Assembly: GCA_905250115.1 (NCBI GenBank)
Contig: CAJNOI010000002.1
Location: forward strand, 1,561,866-1,625,865
Reading direction: 5' to 3'
DNA: 64,000 nt
Origin: Adineta steineri
Taxonomy: Eukaryota > Rotifera > Eurotatoria > Adinetida > Adinetidae
Under the pieces are notes generated by a model that had not been told where the DNA came from, made no database searches, and worked only from the letters and a program-made list of their open reading frames with translations. Each line of letters begins with the position of its first letter. Positions within the stretch are counted from its first letter, which is position 1. This document shows, piece after piece, positions 49,818-60,788 of this stretch. Made by a program: the position numbers and the translations under genes.

Positions 49818-52800
49818 TCAGGCTCTAATAGCTCTGATAAATCGTTGCCGCCAAGTAGTAATTGCTTTTTTGAATTGTTTCTTGTAGAAAGTTGATGGTA
49901 AAACAAATATTACAAAGACGAAAGACGATGGAATAAAGGAAATAAAATAGCCGAATAGATACAGCCAGGAAATTCGAGATGCTTTAACACATTCTGATGA
50001 TATTGAAATAAGAAAACGAGGTGATAATAAAATCGCTAGTACAATAGGACCGATAACAAGTTGTTTGTGTTCATTGAAGTTATTAAATAATTGTTGTTGG
50101 TAGCTAATATGAGTTCGAACGATCGCTTGTTGACGAGCTAATTTCAGTATGATGAAAAGAGTCGCTAGTAGATTAGCAGAAAATGGTGCGACAAAATGAA
50201 AATATTGTACGACTGTAGTATATATTTGAACTGATTGAGAATAACGAATTACACACCAAACACGGTGTTCTTCATAATCATCGAATAAATCGCGTTCAAT
50301 AAGTTCATAACTCATCGAACCCAAAATAATGAATGGTAAAATGCAAAGTGTCCGTCGTGCAATGCGTCTGCTTTGTTTCATGTTAAAACTAATTCCTTTG
50401 AAAACTGCTATCGCTCTTTCTATGCCTACACAAGTATTCAACCAATTACTCATATGTAAGAAAAATCTAAGCATAGGTTCCAATAGTATACATCCAATTC
50501 GATGAATATTACGATCGATCGATGGATTTATATGAGTATATATTACAAACCAAAATTTGATGATTAACATAGTAACGACCAGAATAGAAATGATTGATGA
50601 TAATCGAAGATATATTCCAGAACCTACTTTACGAGAATCTCGATCATGAAAGACAAGATAACTAAGAAGACCATTTAAAGTACCAATTATAAAAATAATC
50701 ATTATAACAGTTGCACTTAATTTAACTACCAAAGATTGATCATTTAATGTACTATTAGGTCGAATTTCATAACGTAATAAGTCATCTAATGTCAGTCCAA
50801 TGCCTTTGGCATAAAACTGACATCGATTACCAAAGAAACAATCAACACATACACATAGAATATTAAGAGAACATATACTTTGATCTTGTAAACATGTTCC
50901 TCTTCCACCATTCTCGCAATTAATATTATCGTCACAGGCAAAAGTTCGTTGGTGTTCTAATAGAAAACAGTTACTATGATGTTCTTCCGTACACAAACAC
51001 ATATAAAATTCATCAACAAAACATTGCAGATTAAAATCATGTTGACATGGAACATGATAACTTTTCAATCGCTGAATTCGTGGCAATGAAACTAATTTAG
51101 TATTTAAAACTTCATGAATAAAAGCACATCGTTGTACTGGATTAATCGACGTTGTTATGTTAGATTGTTCGAGTTTTTGAAGTACAGCCAAATAATAACG
51201 AGTATCAATTTTGACAATAACCATTTTGAACATAAGTCGTGAATACACGGTGACACTACTTTGAAACATAGTCATTTTTTGGAATGTAACAAATGTTGGT
51301 AGCGATCGTTCAAAACTAATTTCAGTGTAAATATGGACGAGTAAATACAATGGAGTTTCGATATTTTTAAGAGAAATATCTATTCTATGACTGACATATT
51401 GACATCTTGTCCCATAAAATTGTTCTGAGCAAAAACATACATATCTTTCATCAATCATTCTCTCATCGATTACTATGCAACGACCATTATTTTTGCAGAA
51501 TCCTACTGGACATACTAGTTGGAGACGACAAAAGGAACCGAATTTTTCGTAAGGACAAACACAGATTGATCGATTTCGAATCGAACCGATACAAATCGAA
51601 TTTGATGCACACATACTACAATCGATTGGAATGCGACATTGTGCACCGGACCAACCTGAATAACATTGACAGAAGAATCGTTCTTCATTATGATATTTCA
51701 TACAAGTACCTTTATAACATTGAAGAGTACAGTGTTTCGGATCGAATGTTCGAGAAATCGGAACCGTTAAAAAAGCAGTTATTCGATTGACTGGTAAAAA
51801 GACGAATGGAATCGTTAAATGCCAACTTATCAGATATGCCAATGAATCTTTATTGAATGCATCGACGCGAATACTGTACTTTTTTGAATTATTCTTTCCT
51901 CGATTTAAATTTAGTAGATAGATGTTTATAGGATGACCGCAGTCTTTTGTCGGCACATAAGTGAATTGATGATACGAATGAATTTCTTGTCGATCATTAT
52001 CATCTTCCATCAACGTAACAGCAATAGTATAGATAATAGGGTGATTGACAGTTGCAAATAATAAAGTTAGACTAACACGTTGATTTTGGTATTGACATCG
52101 ATCACCATAATAATTCGGTGGACAAAAACATAAACTACTATAATTATTGACTCCAAGTCGATAGTAAACGTATAAACCAGAATGACAGAATTCAGACTGT
52201 GAAAAACTCTTGATTAATGGCGATCCCATCATTTTATCATTAGTTGGATTCTCAGTAGGATTACTCGGAATCGTATATATTGGCGGGTAGATTAATGCAG
52301 TTTCTAATGAAAAAAATATATAACGTGTATTAATGACCTGACATGAAATATATTGCATATCGATAAGATTGTCAAAATCAGAGTCATTACATAATTGTGG
52401 ATGATTATTACAAAATAGTTCGTTATCATTCATTGGGCAATCTTCGTTTTCATTGCAAAGATTTTCCTGTTCTTTACATTTTGTGTCATTCCAACAACGA
52501 AATCTAAATGTTTGAAAAGTAGTATTGTTCACCTGGCGTTTTTGAAATTCATCAGATGATGCTCCAAAACAATTGACGATTCCGTTAGCGACTTGATCGG
52601 CTGGTAAACACATGAATGTATAATTTTGTGGCGAAATACAGAAAAGAAAATGCTCTATATCAATCGGTTGCGTGCATCTTTCTTCATCCTCACCATCTAC
52701 ACAGTTTCGAAAACCATCACATCGTGTGTAGATATTATTGCATTGCCAATCTTCACAATCAGTTTCATCGGAATGATTTCGGCCATCAATCAATACCATG

Positions 52801-54031
52801 GGTAAATCCTTGATTTGATCACATATTTTATAAAATGGGATATCATCATAATTTATCTGTATAGGAAAAGAACAGATACTTTTTGAGAATAAAGGTGATC
52901 GACACTGTTTCTCATTTGGACATTGAAATCGAGAAGTTTGATTTAATAAACAACTCAATTCAAATGCGTGTTCATCATCTTTTAGAAAACAATCAGGTAT
53001 ACCATCAACGATTCGATATTTAGAAATATATTTTGAGGAATTCTTACAGTGATATAATGATGAATGATGAGAATCGATGATATGATAATGTTGAGTAATA
53101 CAACCATCAAAGTACGGCTTAATTGAATCGATAATTGATTTCCAACTAGTCAATTCAGCATTCATTATAAGGCCCGTTTGATTACCAGAACGACAAGTCA
53201 AAGTTTCATTACGAAATGTAGGTGTGAGAAAATCGCATAATTGTTCATCATAGCAAATATAATCAGGTTTAAGAGATAATGTAACATCAATATTGTCAAT
53301 CTCTTTTGGATGATATAAAAATGTTACATGGCCATAAAGTACAGGATTAACCGGAAATTGAAGTGGAAACTTGCAACTTTTTAATTGGTCAATGATCTTA
53401 GAAGATTGAATGAACTGATCACACGATGTATTCTCGATTTTGTCCATAATTTTCGTAAGACAAACCATGCTTATCCAACATTCATATGATAAATTTCCTT
53501 GAACACTAACCGATTGAGCCAAAGCAAGATGGCGATTATTTTGACAATGACCAAAATCTTCTACACATTGTCCATTACCACACGAAAATTTACCTTCATC
53601 AGGTCGACATACGTATTCTTGATATTCAAATAGATGTGGTCGATGATAAAATATCAGAAGACGATTGTTCTTAACAATTCCATCCGATCCATCAGAGCAT
53701 TGTGCTTCCGCAAATCTCATTTCCAAAAAAATTTTTGGAATACACAACCCATTATGGCATCGATATTCATTTTCATTGCATTCATTAGTTTCTAACTTGA
53801 AACANNNNNNNNNNNNNNNNNNNNNNNNNNNNNNNNNNNNNNNNNNNNNNNNNNNNNNNNNNNNNNNNNNNNNNNNNNNNNNNNNNNNNNNNNNNNNNNN
53901 NNNNTTTCAACTTCTTGCTTGTTTTTCGTATCGTAAACTAAAACTCGCCCATATGTAAGGGTGAGAATCAAGCAAAAAGTTACACTAAGTAAGAGCACCA
54001 TCGTCTGCACACTGTCACCGTTAAAATGCAT
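49818..54031 (-). CDS. Large LDLa/EGF extracellular protein with C-terminal seven-helix receptor, interrupted by gap
   Basis: The start lies on the minus strand at 54031 (signal peptide MVLLLSVTFCLILTLTYG), then the 100-N gap, then one open frame of more than 1300 codons to 49818. The ectodomain has an LDLa module by the gap (ECNENEYRCHNGLCIP ... QCSDGSDG) and further LDLa-like Cys/acidic units (CNNIYTRCDGFRNCVDGEDE; CNENEDCPMNDNELFC). It also has EGF modules (CFCPPNYYGDRC; CYKGTCMKYH..CQCYSGWSGAQC; CVCPYEKFGSFC; CKNNGRC..CFCSEQFYGTRC). Seven hydrophobic helices fill about the last 290 residues, starting VVKLSATVIMIIFIIGTLNG. The helix-3 end reads CVGIERAIAV, like a rhodopsin-class ERY/DRY position. 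A Gln/His-bearing third loop and a short basic tail follow. I infer a surface GPCR with a modular ectodomain, of a type expanded in bdelloids. Ligand unknown. Confidence 0.82.
53805..53904. other. Assembly gap (100 N)
   Basis: Exactly 100 N, an unknown-size placeholder inside the N-terminal ectodomain coding region of the LDLa/EGF receptor. Confidence 0.98.
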
Positions 54032-54641
54032 GTCTGTTGACAATCGTTAAAAAACAAAAAACATGTCCAAACAACAATTAAATGTCAATGAAGTTGTGAT
54101 ATTGTTAAATCATGTGTTTGACATCTAGGAGAAATCAAATACCAACAGTTAACAACATAGATGGAACGTGTTTGTAACATCCTAGAATCTCGACAGAGAC
54201 ATGATTTATTCGGTTTCCCTTCCAATAGAAGGGAAAGTTTGAGTAAAAAAGTCAGTAAGCATTAAAATCTATCTCATTTTTCAGGACTACTACGATGAAT
54301 ATATTGGACTTTATATAGCTGCTTGAAAATGAATGTCACCTTGAGGGTGTGGGTGTGGGTGTCATCCTCTACCCTTAAATCTCACACCCTCACCCACACC
54401 CTTCATCTAAATTCATTCTACTCCATGCTAATATGAAATAAAAGAGACTAGACCGATGAATGTAGCTGGAATCAAAATATCAATATTCTTAACATCATGT
54501 AAAAAAAGTCATTGAAGGTCTGTTTATATCGATTACTCATCATCAAGTAACAAAATGTGAAAATAATGATTCGAATGTAAAAAAAATCATTCAAAGTAGA
54601 ATAGTCAATACCAACCATAAATATACTGATTTCAATAAATC
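54032..54641. other. Intergenic between receptor gene and microprotein gene
   Basis: AT-rich region with promoters of both flanking genes (divergent). It contains foldback copy 7. No other exon seen. Confidence 0.5.
54343..54403. repeat. Foldback element with TGTGGG arms (copy 7)
   Basis: Left arm GAGGGTGTGGGTGTGGGTGT holds two TGTGGG units. The right arm CACACCCTCACCCACACCC is its near-complement after an 18-bp loop. The predicted stem is about 18 bp. Confidence 0.75.
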
Positions 54642-54821
54642 ATGATTTTTCACATGCAGGATCTCTTTTATTTAATTCTCATTGTAATTATTGTTGGTGT
54701 TTTCATTGTATCCATTATTTATTGCTGTATTTATACTTCAACTTTTACTACAAATCGTCAACGATTAATTCATCAACAAACAATTTCTGATTTAAAAAAT
54801 GACATTCGTAATAAACACTAA
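54642..54821 (+). CDS. Single-pass membrane microprotein, 59 aa
   Basis: Open frame from ATG at 54642 (second in-frame ATG at 54654) to TAA at 54819-54821. It has a short N-terminus, one strong hydrophobic helix (LFYLILIVIIVGVFIVSIIY) followed by CC, then a polar basic tail with RQRLIHQQTISDLKNDIRNK that could form an amphipathic or coiled helix. The shape is that of a small regulatory or assembly-type membrane protein, but I recognise no family. It lies between two minus-strand genes. Evidence is composition only, so a real gene is likely but not proven. Confidence 0.5.
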   Translation: MIFHMQDLFYLILIVIIVGVFIVSIIYCCIYTSTFTTNRQRLIHQQTISDLKNDIRNKH

Positions 54822-54969
54822 CTTAAATAATTTCAGCAAGATTATAAACTTATGTTTTAATTTTTAAAAATAAATCAAATATTTTTTTTTATTTGACAGC
54901 TGAATACTAACTATATTATAAGCGTGAATAAAACAAAATTTACAATTATAGTTTTGTTTTTGTTCGAAA

Positions 54970-57900
54970 TCATGTTTGAACATTACCATAAGTGCCATGT
55001 TGAGCACGATAATATTCTGGGAATGTCATTAACTGTACTTTTGAAAACGCATATGCTTTAATTCCTGTATTAGCAAGTGCATTCTCAATTGATGTACCAT
55101 TACGTCGAAATTGATTAAGAATATCTTGTAGTTCGTGGTGATCAACATTATGGTTATTGACAAGTAATTGTCCTTGTTCTAATGTAAAACCCATAGATGT
55201 ACGATCTTTAGCACTTTTACAACCAGTCACTCGTATACCATATGCACGACGACAGATCTAAATTAAAATTAAAAAAAGAAGAATTTATAAAAAAACTCTT
55301 ACCTTTTCAGCAAGCGGAAAAATATCAACGTTTTTTGGTTTGTTCGAATACATTGTATGTTCTAATAGTTTCATTAAATCAGGTATATCCTCTATAAATA
55401 AAATATTTATATATTCCTGTTAATTACTATGTTATATATACCTGATAGATTATTAATGCTACTATTAACAAACGCTTTGAGTTTATCGAAATTCTTATAA
55501 TTAAGATCATTTTCGACTTGTGTTGTTGAAAAAAAATTTAACCTAAAAAAAGAAAGCAATTTTTGTTGATTTTTTATTTGTTATTACTAACGTTTTTAGT
55601 CGTGCAAATGATGCTCGATGATCAATACCGATATTAAATACAACTGGTACAATACGAATAGATCCACCATCTTTTAATTCTTGTGGTAATCGTGCAAACA
55701 TATGAGCAGGCAAAGGTATTACAACTTTACAATAAAATCTTGTACCAAAAAAACGAGGTTGAAGTAAAGAATTAGTTGTAGTCGCAGGAACAAAACGTAC
55801 TTGAACATGTTCTAATGCATGAATTGCTTCAACAGAATCTTCCAACATTCCTAATTCATCAGCATCACATGTAAGAAGATATTCGAACGAGATTAACATT
55901 CCTATAATGAATAAAGCAAAAAGGGAAAGATTTCAAATTTTTGATAGAAAAAATATATTTATGTCATTAAATATTTCATTCGATTGGAAGAAATTAGTGA
56001 TTTTCTATTAGTAAAAATATTAAGTGTTTTCTGTGTTGATGTTGCTTTTGGTGTAACAACAATCGGAGATGGATTTAATTCTAATTTTACAGGAAAAGCT
56101 AAACGTATTGTTTTTGGTGATGTTAGAGAACGAACTGGTCGAGATTCATTGTTGATAGAAATGTTTTTTGATTTATCTATTGAACAGTTATACTCTGGTT
56201 TAAGCTTTTTCGAAATTAATTTTATTGTTATTGGATTTGTTCGTTTTATTTCAGGTGATTTTGGGATTGATCGTCGATAAACATGTTTTGATAGTGTTAT
56301 TGGATTAGTTGTTTGATAATATTTCCTAGGTTTTGAAAGTCGATTAGCAGTTTCCATAGAAAACATTGTTATTGGAGTACGTGTATGCCATTGTGTAGCA
56401 GGTGGAACTTTTGGTTTTATCTTCGTTGTTAATTGAATGTTTTTTTTAATATGATTATTAGTTGGAGTTGTTGCAACTGATTGAGACGTATTTGCTCTGG
56501 TTGTTGTCTGTATTGATGGTAATTTTTCTGTAGATGGTGATAAAATTGATTCTAAAGAACCTCTCGATGGAGTACGAAGAATAAATGAAGGACTCTCGTA
56601 TGAAGAATAACTTGGTGGTCGATTATGACATCGACTTTTTATTATATGTCGATTAAATTGTGTTAAATTTTCATATGATTTGATTTGATCATCTATTTTC
56701 ATCGTTGATTTAAGTATACTTTCAGTTGTTTTCTTTCGTTCTTCTTCGTTACGTGTAACATCTCGTAATGGATTTTCAATATTAGTAAAATTTTTATCAA
56801 AATTAGATACCAAAGTCGTATGACGTTGTGATAACTCATCAAAACGATTAAGAAGACTATCAATCGAACGTAAAACAGGAATCATAATTTAAATTATATG
56901 TATTTTTGTAAGAATACAAAATGTTAAATTAAAAAATATTAAAAAACGATTGATTTTTCGTTGTTAAATGCATTAAGAAAAAATAATACACTTCTAGTCT
57001 TTCCTCTCGTTCTCGTACGCGTATTTACTTACCATTATTAATGTAAAGTTTCCATGCTTGATCACTAATTTTAACAGACGATAGAAGAACATAAATAGAG
57101 AATATAAGACAAGTTAACTAGAAAAATAAGAAAGAAAGAATGAAAAAAACAATTATTTTATTATTGTAATTACTGCTTGAGAAAATGCAATATCAAAGCG
57201 TTCACGATAAACTTGAGGATAACGTTCAATTTCCATACTCTCTTGAAATATATATCGAATAATATGTTTACATGTATCACGTTCAAGTTCTTCAGCAATT
57301 GATTTTAAATTATTTAATTGTGGTGTATCAAATGTTTGTTCATCTTTATTTAAAGACAATTTAATCTCGTCTAAAAGTCTTTTTGCTTTGTCACGTATAT
57401 TATCCTAAGAGAAAGACAAGATAATTTTCTTATTTATAAAATAAATTATTTGTATGCATACATGTGTTTCAGATACTTCTTGAGCAGGTACTTTTGGTAA
57501 TAATGGATTAACAATCATTTGTCCTGCAGAATTAGATATTGAATCAAGATCTTTGCTTGAGTATTCCAGTAAAGAGAAGACCTATGAATAAATATATAGT
57601 TTATTTACTTATCAGTGGGACTGTATTAACCAACTTACAGCTTTAACAACTCTTTCAAGAGATAATTTAAGTACAGAACGTTCAATATTTGTTGATGGAC
57701 TTTCAAGAATTTGTGTTAAATGATCAAGTGCATCATCAATATCACTATTAAGAATAAGAACTTCTTGTAATTTTTCTTGTAAATCACATAAACGTTTATT
57801 TTTTTCAAGGATGTTAGCTTTCATTCGTGCAAGTCCACCATGAGTAAAACGAGAATGATGTACAGCTGGTGCACCTAATGTAACCGTATTATAAATTGAT

Positions 57901-58741
57901 TCTAAAATAGAGTTAATCAGTAAATAAAAGTTCTTTTTAATTTCATACTCTGTGAAGGATCATCACTATTGCTGATTAATAATTGTTGTAAATGTAAATT
58001 CATTGGTACATGTGCAATTTCAGGTTGCATTCGTTCAATAGAACGTCGAAATAAACGTCCTAAAATCATATATATTCGAAATGTCAATAGAAAAAGATCA
58101 AATTTTACCATCACATTGATTTTCATGAGTTTGAATAGCTCCAATTAGGTCGGTATAACGTTGAATAAAATCTTTATAAATACGCATACAATTCAATCGA
58201 TTAATTTCTTCCGGACCGCTTAACTAAAAATAATCGAATAGATAATATTTATGATTTTAAATCTGACATATCACGAACTGTTCCTAATTCTTCAGCAAAT
58301 TGAATAAATTTTCCTGCACGCTGTAGATAAAATCGACTAATGAATAGATAGATACATAGATACAAATAAATATAAATTAAATATTTCTTACAGATAACAA
58401 ACAGGTGTAGAAAAATTACCATCATATTCTGACATAAGTTGAACCACATTCAATTTTTTATCTCGATCTTTTGTTCGAAATTCAAAATATCGTGGTACAA
58501 AATTACTTGCAATTTGTTTTAAATTTATTTTTTCATTCTCAACAAATGGTGCCATTGAGGATGGAATAACTGCAGCTGGGTTAATTCTATTAGATGTTGA
58601 TTCAACTGCTATATCAACTACTGTATTGGCCAACGACGCCATCTAAAAATAATTCATTATAATAAGAATTTAAAATTCTTTTCGTACACATACTTTTCGT
58701 TTGATCAAATTAGATTTAAATGCAAATAAATACTGACGCAT
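54970..58741 (-). CDS. INPP4: Inositol polyphosphate 4-phosphatase (INPP4A/B type), 13 exons, 689 aa
   Basis: Minus-strand exons: 58741-58694, 58642-58392, 58336-58279, 58223-58109, 58059-57949, 57901-57639, 57581-57462, 57404-57174, 57117-57033, 55901-55592, 55542-55442, 55391-55303, 55257-54970; phases close. The enzyme removes the 4-phosphate from PtdIns(3,4)P2, damping PI3K signalling on endosomes and plasma membrane. The Cys-x5-Arg active site is intact: C607-K-S-A-K-D-R613, followed by [10 protein letters not shown]. The C-terminus matches the family closely ([20 protein letters not shown], then GTYG). Upstream, [19 protein letters not shown] and [10 protein letters not shown] also fit. 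Human INPP4 proteins are 920-980 aa with an N-terminal C2 domain; here about 100 residues precede the helical region and no C2 is evident. Because an acceptor-like TTTTTAG directly precedes the ATG at 58642, translation could instead start there. A second gene is nested in the 1.1-kb intron. Confidence 0.9.
55959..56885 (-). CDS. Nested intronic gene: basic Ser/Thr/Pro-rich protein, 308 aa
   Basis: A single-exon frame lies wholly inside the INPP4 intron 57032-55902, on the same strand, with its own ATG (56885) and TAA. The N-terminal 80 residues are likely coiled coil ([20 protein letters not shown] ... [20 protein letters not shown]). The rest is basic and disordered, with repeated TNPIT-L and SP/TP sites ([26 protein letters not shown]). 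I recognise no family. Its composition differs from intronic AT-rich DNA, and 308 uninterrupted codons are very unlikely by chance here. It could also be an alternative long exon of INPP4, but it lacks an acceptor directly upstream and ends in a stop. Confidence 0.65.
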   Translation of the reverse strand: MIPVLRSIDSLLNRFDELSQRHTTLVSNFDKNFTNIENPLRDVTRNEEERKKTTESILKSTMKIDDQIKSYENLTQFNRHIIKSRCHNRPPSYSSYESPSFILRTPSRGSLESILSPSTEKLPSIQTTTRANTSQSVATTPTNNHIKKNIQLTTKIKPKVPPATQWHTRTPITMFSMETANRLSKPRKYYQTTNPITLSKHVYRRSIPKSPEIKRTNPITIKLISKKLKPEYNCSIDKSKNISINNESRPVRSLTSPKTIRLAFPVKLELNPSPIVVTPKATSTQKTLNIFTNRKSLISSNRMKYLMT

Positions 58742-59191
58742 AGAATTTACATGTATGTTCAACGATTACTATCATACTAAATTACTTTTTCTATAAAAAG
58801 AATATAGATAAGAATAATGCACTGATATTATGTGTTTAAAATAGTTTATTTGTTATGAGAAAGCATAAAAATAAAAAGAATCAACGACTACAAACAACAG
58901 TAATAACACAAAGAAAAAAAAAGAAGAAAACAAAACAATAAATAAGCCACCGTCGAGTATTTTTCTGTTCTTTATAGGTTACTTTTCTTCTATTCTTAAC
59001 AATAATTATAGAAATACAATAATAAGATATCAACTTTTGTCTTTGTTTTATCTCTCATATCAATAAAAACGAACAAGAAAAAAAAATAAATAGAACTAAA
59101 AACAAAACAAAACACGTTTAGTTTTTTTTTTTCATATAAACACACACACACACACACGCACATATATATATATGTATATATGGATATATAT
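58742..59191. other. Intergenic, INPP4 promoter and SSR1 3' UTR
   Basis: AT-rich stretch with a (CA)n microsatellite at 59139-59158 and (TA)n just right of it. No gene seen. Confidence 0.6.
59139..59158. repeat. CA dinucleotide microsatellite
   Basis: About nine tandem CA units in the 3' flank of SSR1, followed by a TA run. Confidence 0.8.
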
Positions 59192-60427
59192 TTATTCATC
59201 ATTTTCGCTTGATACAGCTCCTGTACCATTTGTTCCATTGGCATCATTATTTGATTGACGAGATTTGCGTTGATTTAGACTTTTCTTTGGTGAACGATCT
59301 AAATAGAGAATAAATTATAGTGAAATTTTTCTATATATTCCTATTTGTTATTTACTTTGAGCAAGATGATGTTTTGGAATCCAATCAGGATCATAACTGC
59401 CTTTAGTTTGTTGATTACCAAGAAAATTTTGTGAACCTTGTTTACCACTTATACGTTTAACACGATGTGAAAGTAAATATTGATAGACTAAAAATCCGGC
59501 AAGAACGAAAATTGCAGCAAGAAATATGTAGAGAAAGAATCTAAAGAATTAAATTTATTATTTTTTCCTTCGAAAATATGCAACTTTGAAATTCTTACGT
59601 TTCTCCATCAAATCCTTCTTCAGCATCAGTTAAATTAATTGTTTGATTAAAAACAACATTTTGAAAATGTTTTCCTTCCTAAACAAAACAAAATCAATAA
59701 AAAACTAGATTAAAGATAATTTTCTTCATACATTATTTCGATAATTAATTAAAACAACTAAACCCATTGGTCGTCCATTAAATGTTTCACTTGGCATAAA
59801 TAAATATTCGAATGTAGCTTCTAGACCTGGTTCAAGAACTTTTTCCGATCGTAATGAAGTAAAATTTTGAATATAATAAGTAAAATCTTGTGGATAACGT
59901 AATGAACCATCAATAGATTCAACAACAAAATTTTGGGTTCCATTATTACGTGTACCAACAAGTAATCGAGTTAATTTACCCGCAACTAATTCTAGATACA
60001 TACAATTAGTTAATTGAATTTTTAAATTTAATTAAACAAAAAACTAACCATTGGTTGATGTTGCTGGTTGAATAAATACATTAACAGTACGAAAATCTGG
60101 TGATGATGGAATGCGATTTGGATCTTCATCTTCTTTTCCTTCCTGAATATAATTTGATAAAAACAAATCTTATTTAATTATTTTTTCTTACAAGAATATC
60201 AGCCGAAGGTATTATAGTTTCATCTGTACGTAACACAGATTCGTCCTCATCATCTACTTCAACATCATTGTCAAGTTGATCTTCGGAACCGTAGACAACT
60301 GAATATAAAATTTATGTTAATCATTTTTAAGATAGAATTCATTGCTTTTATTTTTTAATTTACCTGTTGTGGATAAAAAGAGTAAGCCGAAAATAGTTAA
60401 AAATGAAAAAAAACGAATTATATTCAT
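59192..60427 (-). CDS. SSR1: Translocon-associated protein subunit alpha (TRAP-alpha), 7 exons, 298 aa
   Basis: Minus-strand exons: 60427-60364, 60298-60192, 60142-60049, 59991-59732, 59678-59599, 59540-59356, 59298-59192. A signal peptide (MNIIRFFSFLTIFGLLFLST) leads to a long acidic lumenal segment (EDQLDNDVEVDDEDES). The conserved TRAP-alpha lumenal domain follows: GKLTRLLVGTRNNGTQNFVV, VESIDGSLRYPQDFTYYIQN, LEPGLEATFEYLF, GLVVLINYR, with N-glycosylation sites. Then come FDGET, one membrane helix (YIFLAAIFVLAGFLVYQYLL), and a basic cytosolic tail ending in Asp/Glu. The protein belongs to the ER TRAP complex beside Sec61 and aids insertion of certain nascent chains. Length is near human (286). 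An acceptor-like ATTAG lies 9 nt before the ATG. Confidence 0.93.
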
Positions 60428-60788
60428 TGTTAAACCTAATACGATAAAAATTTTGTAGCAATTAAAAGTTGCAACGAAGATACTCAGGATTTTACCAACG
60501 AACACGCATACTTTTTTTCCATAACCAATCAAATATAAATCAACGCACGCCTTAAATTTATTTTCTTTAAAATAATACTAAAAATCAGTTTAAATACGAA
60601 AAATAGTTATTAAAATGAATATACTTTTCTTAAATTTAATTTTACTACCGACATCTTTATAATTCTCTTTGATTAAAAAAACAACTTGAACAATGGTAGC
60701 TTCTCCGTTTATTGGTTAACTCATGTATATATATACAATTAATCGGTCGTCGTCGTTGATCAATTACTTGCTCAATCATAGTATCTAA
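60428..60788. promoter_or_regulatory. Divergent promoter between SSR1 (-) and NELF-E-like gene (+)
   Basis: The start codons are 361 bp apart and the interval is AT-rich. TATATATA occurs near 60727-60734, about 55 bp before the plus-strand ATG, and could be a TATA element or simple repeat. Acceptor-like AG sites lie shortly before both ATGs. Confidence 0.5.

Noticed and set aside
51407..52813. Plus-strand frames of 127 and 65 codons inside the receptor gene
   Set aside because: Antisense to an unbroken minus-strand frame with clear LDLa/EGF cysteine patterns.
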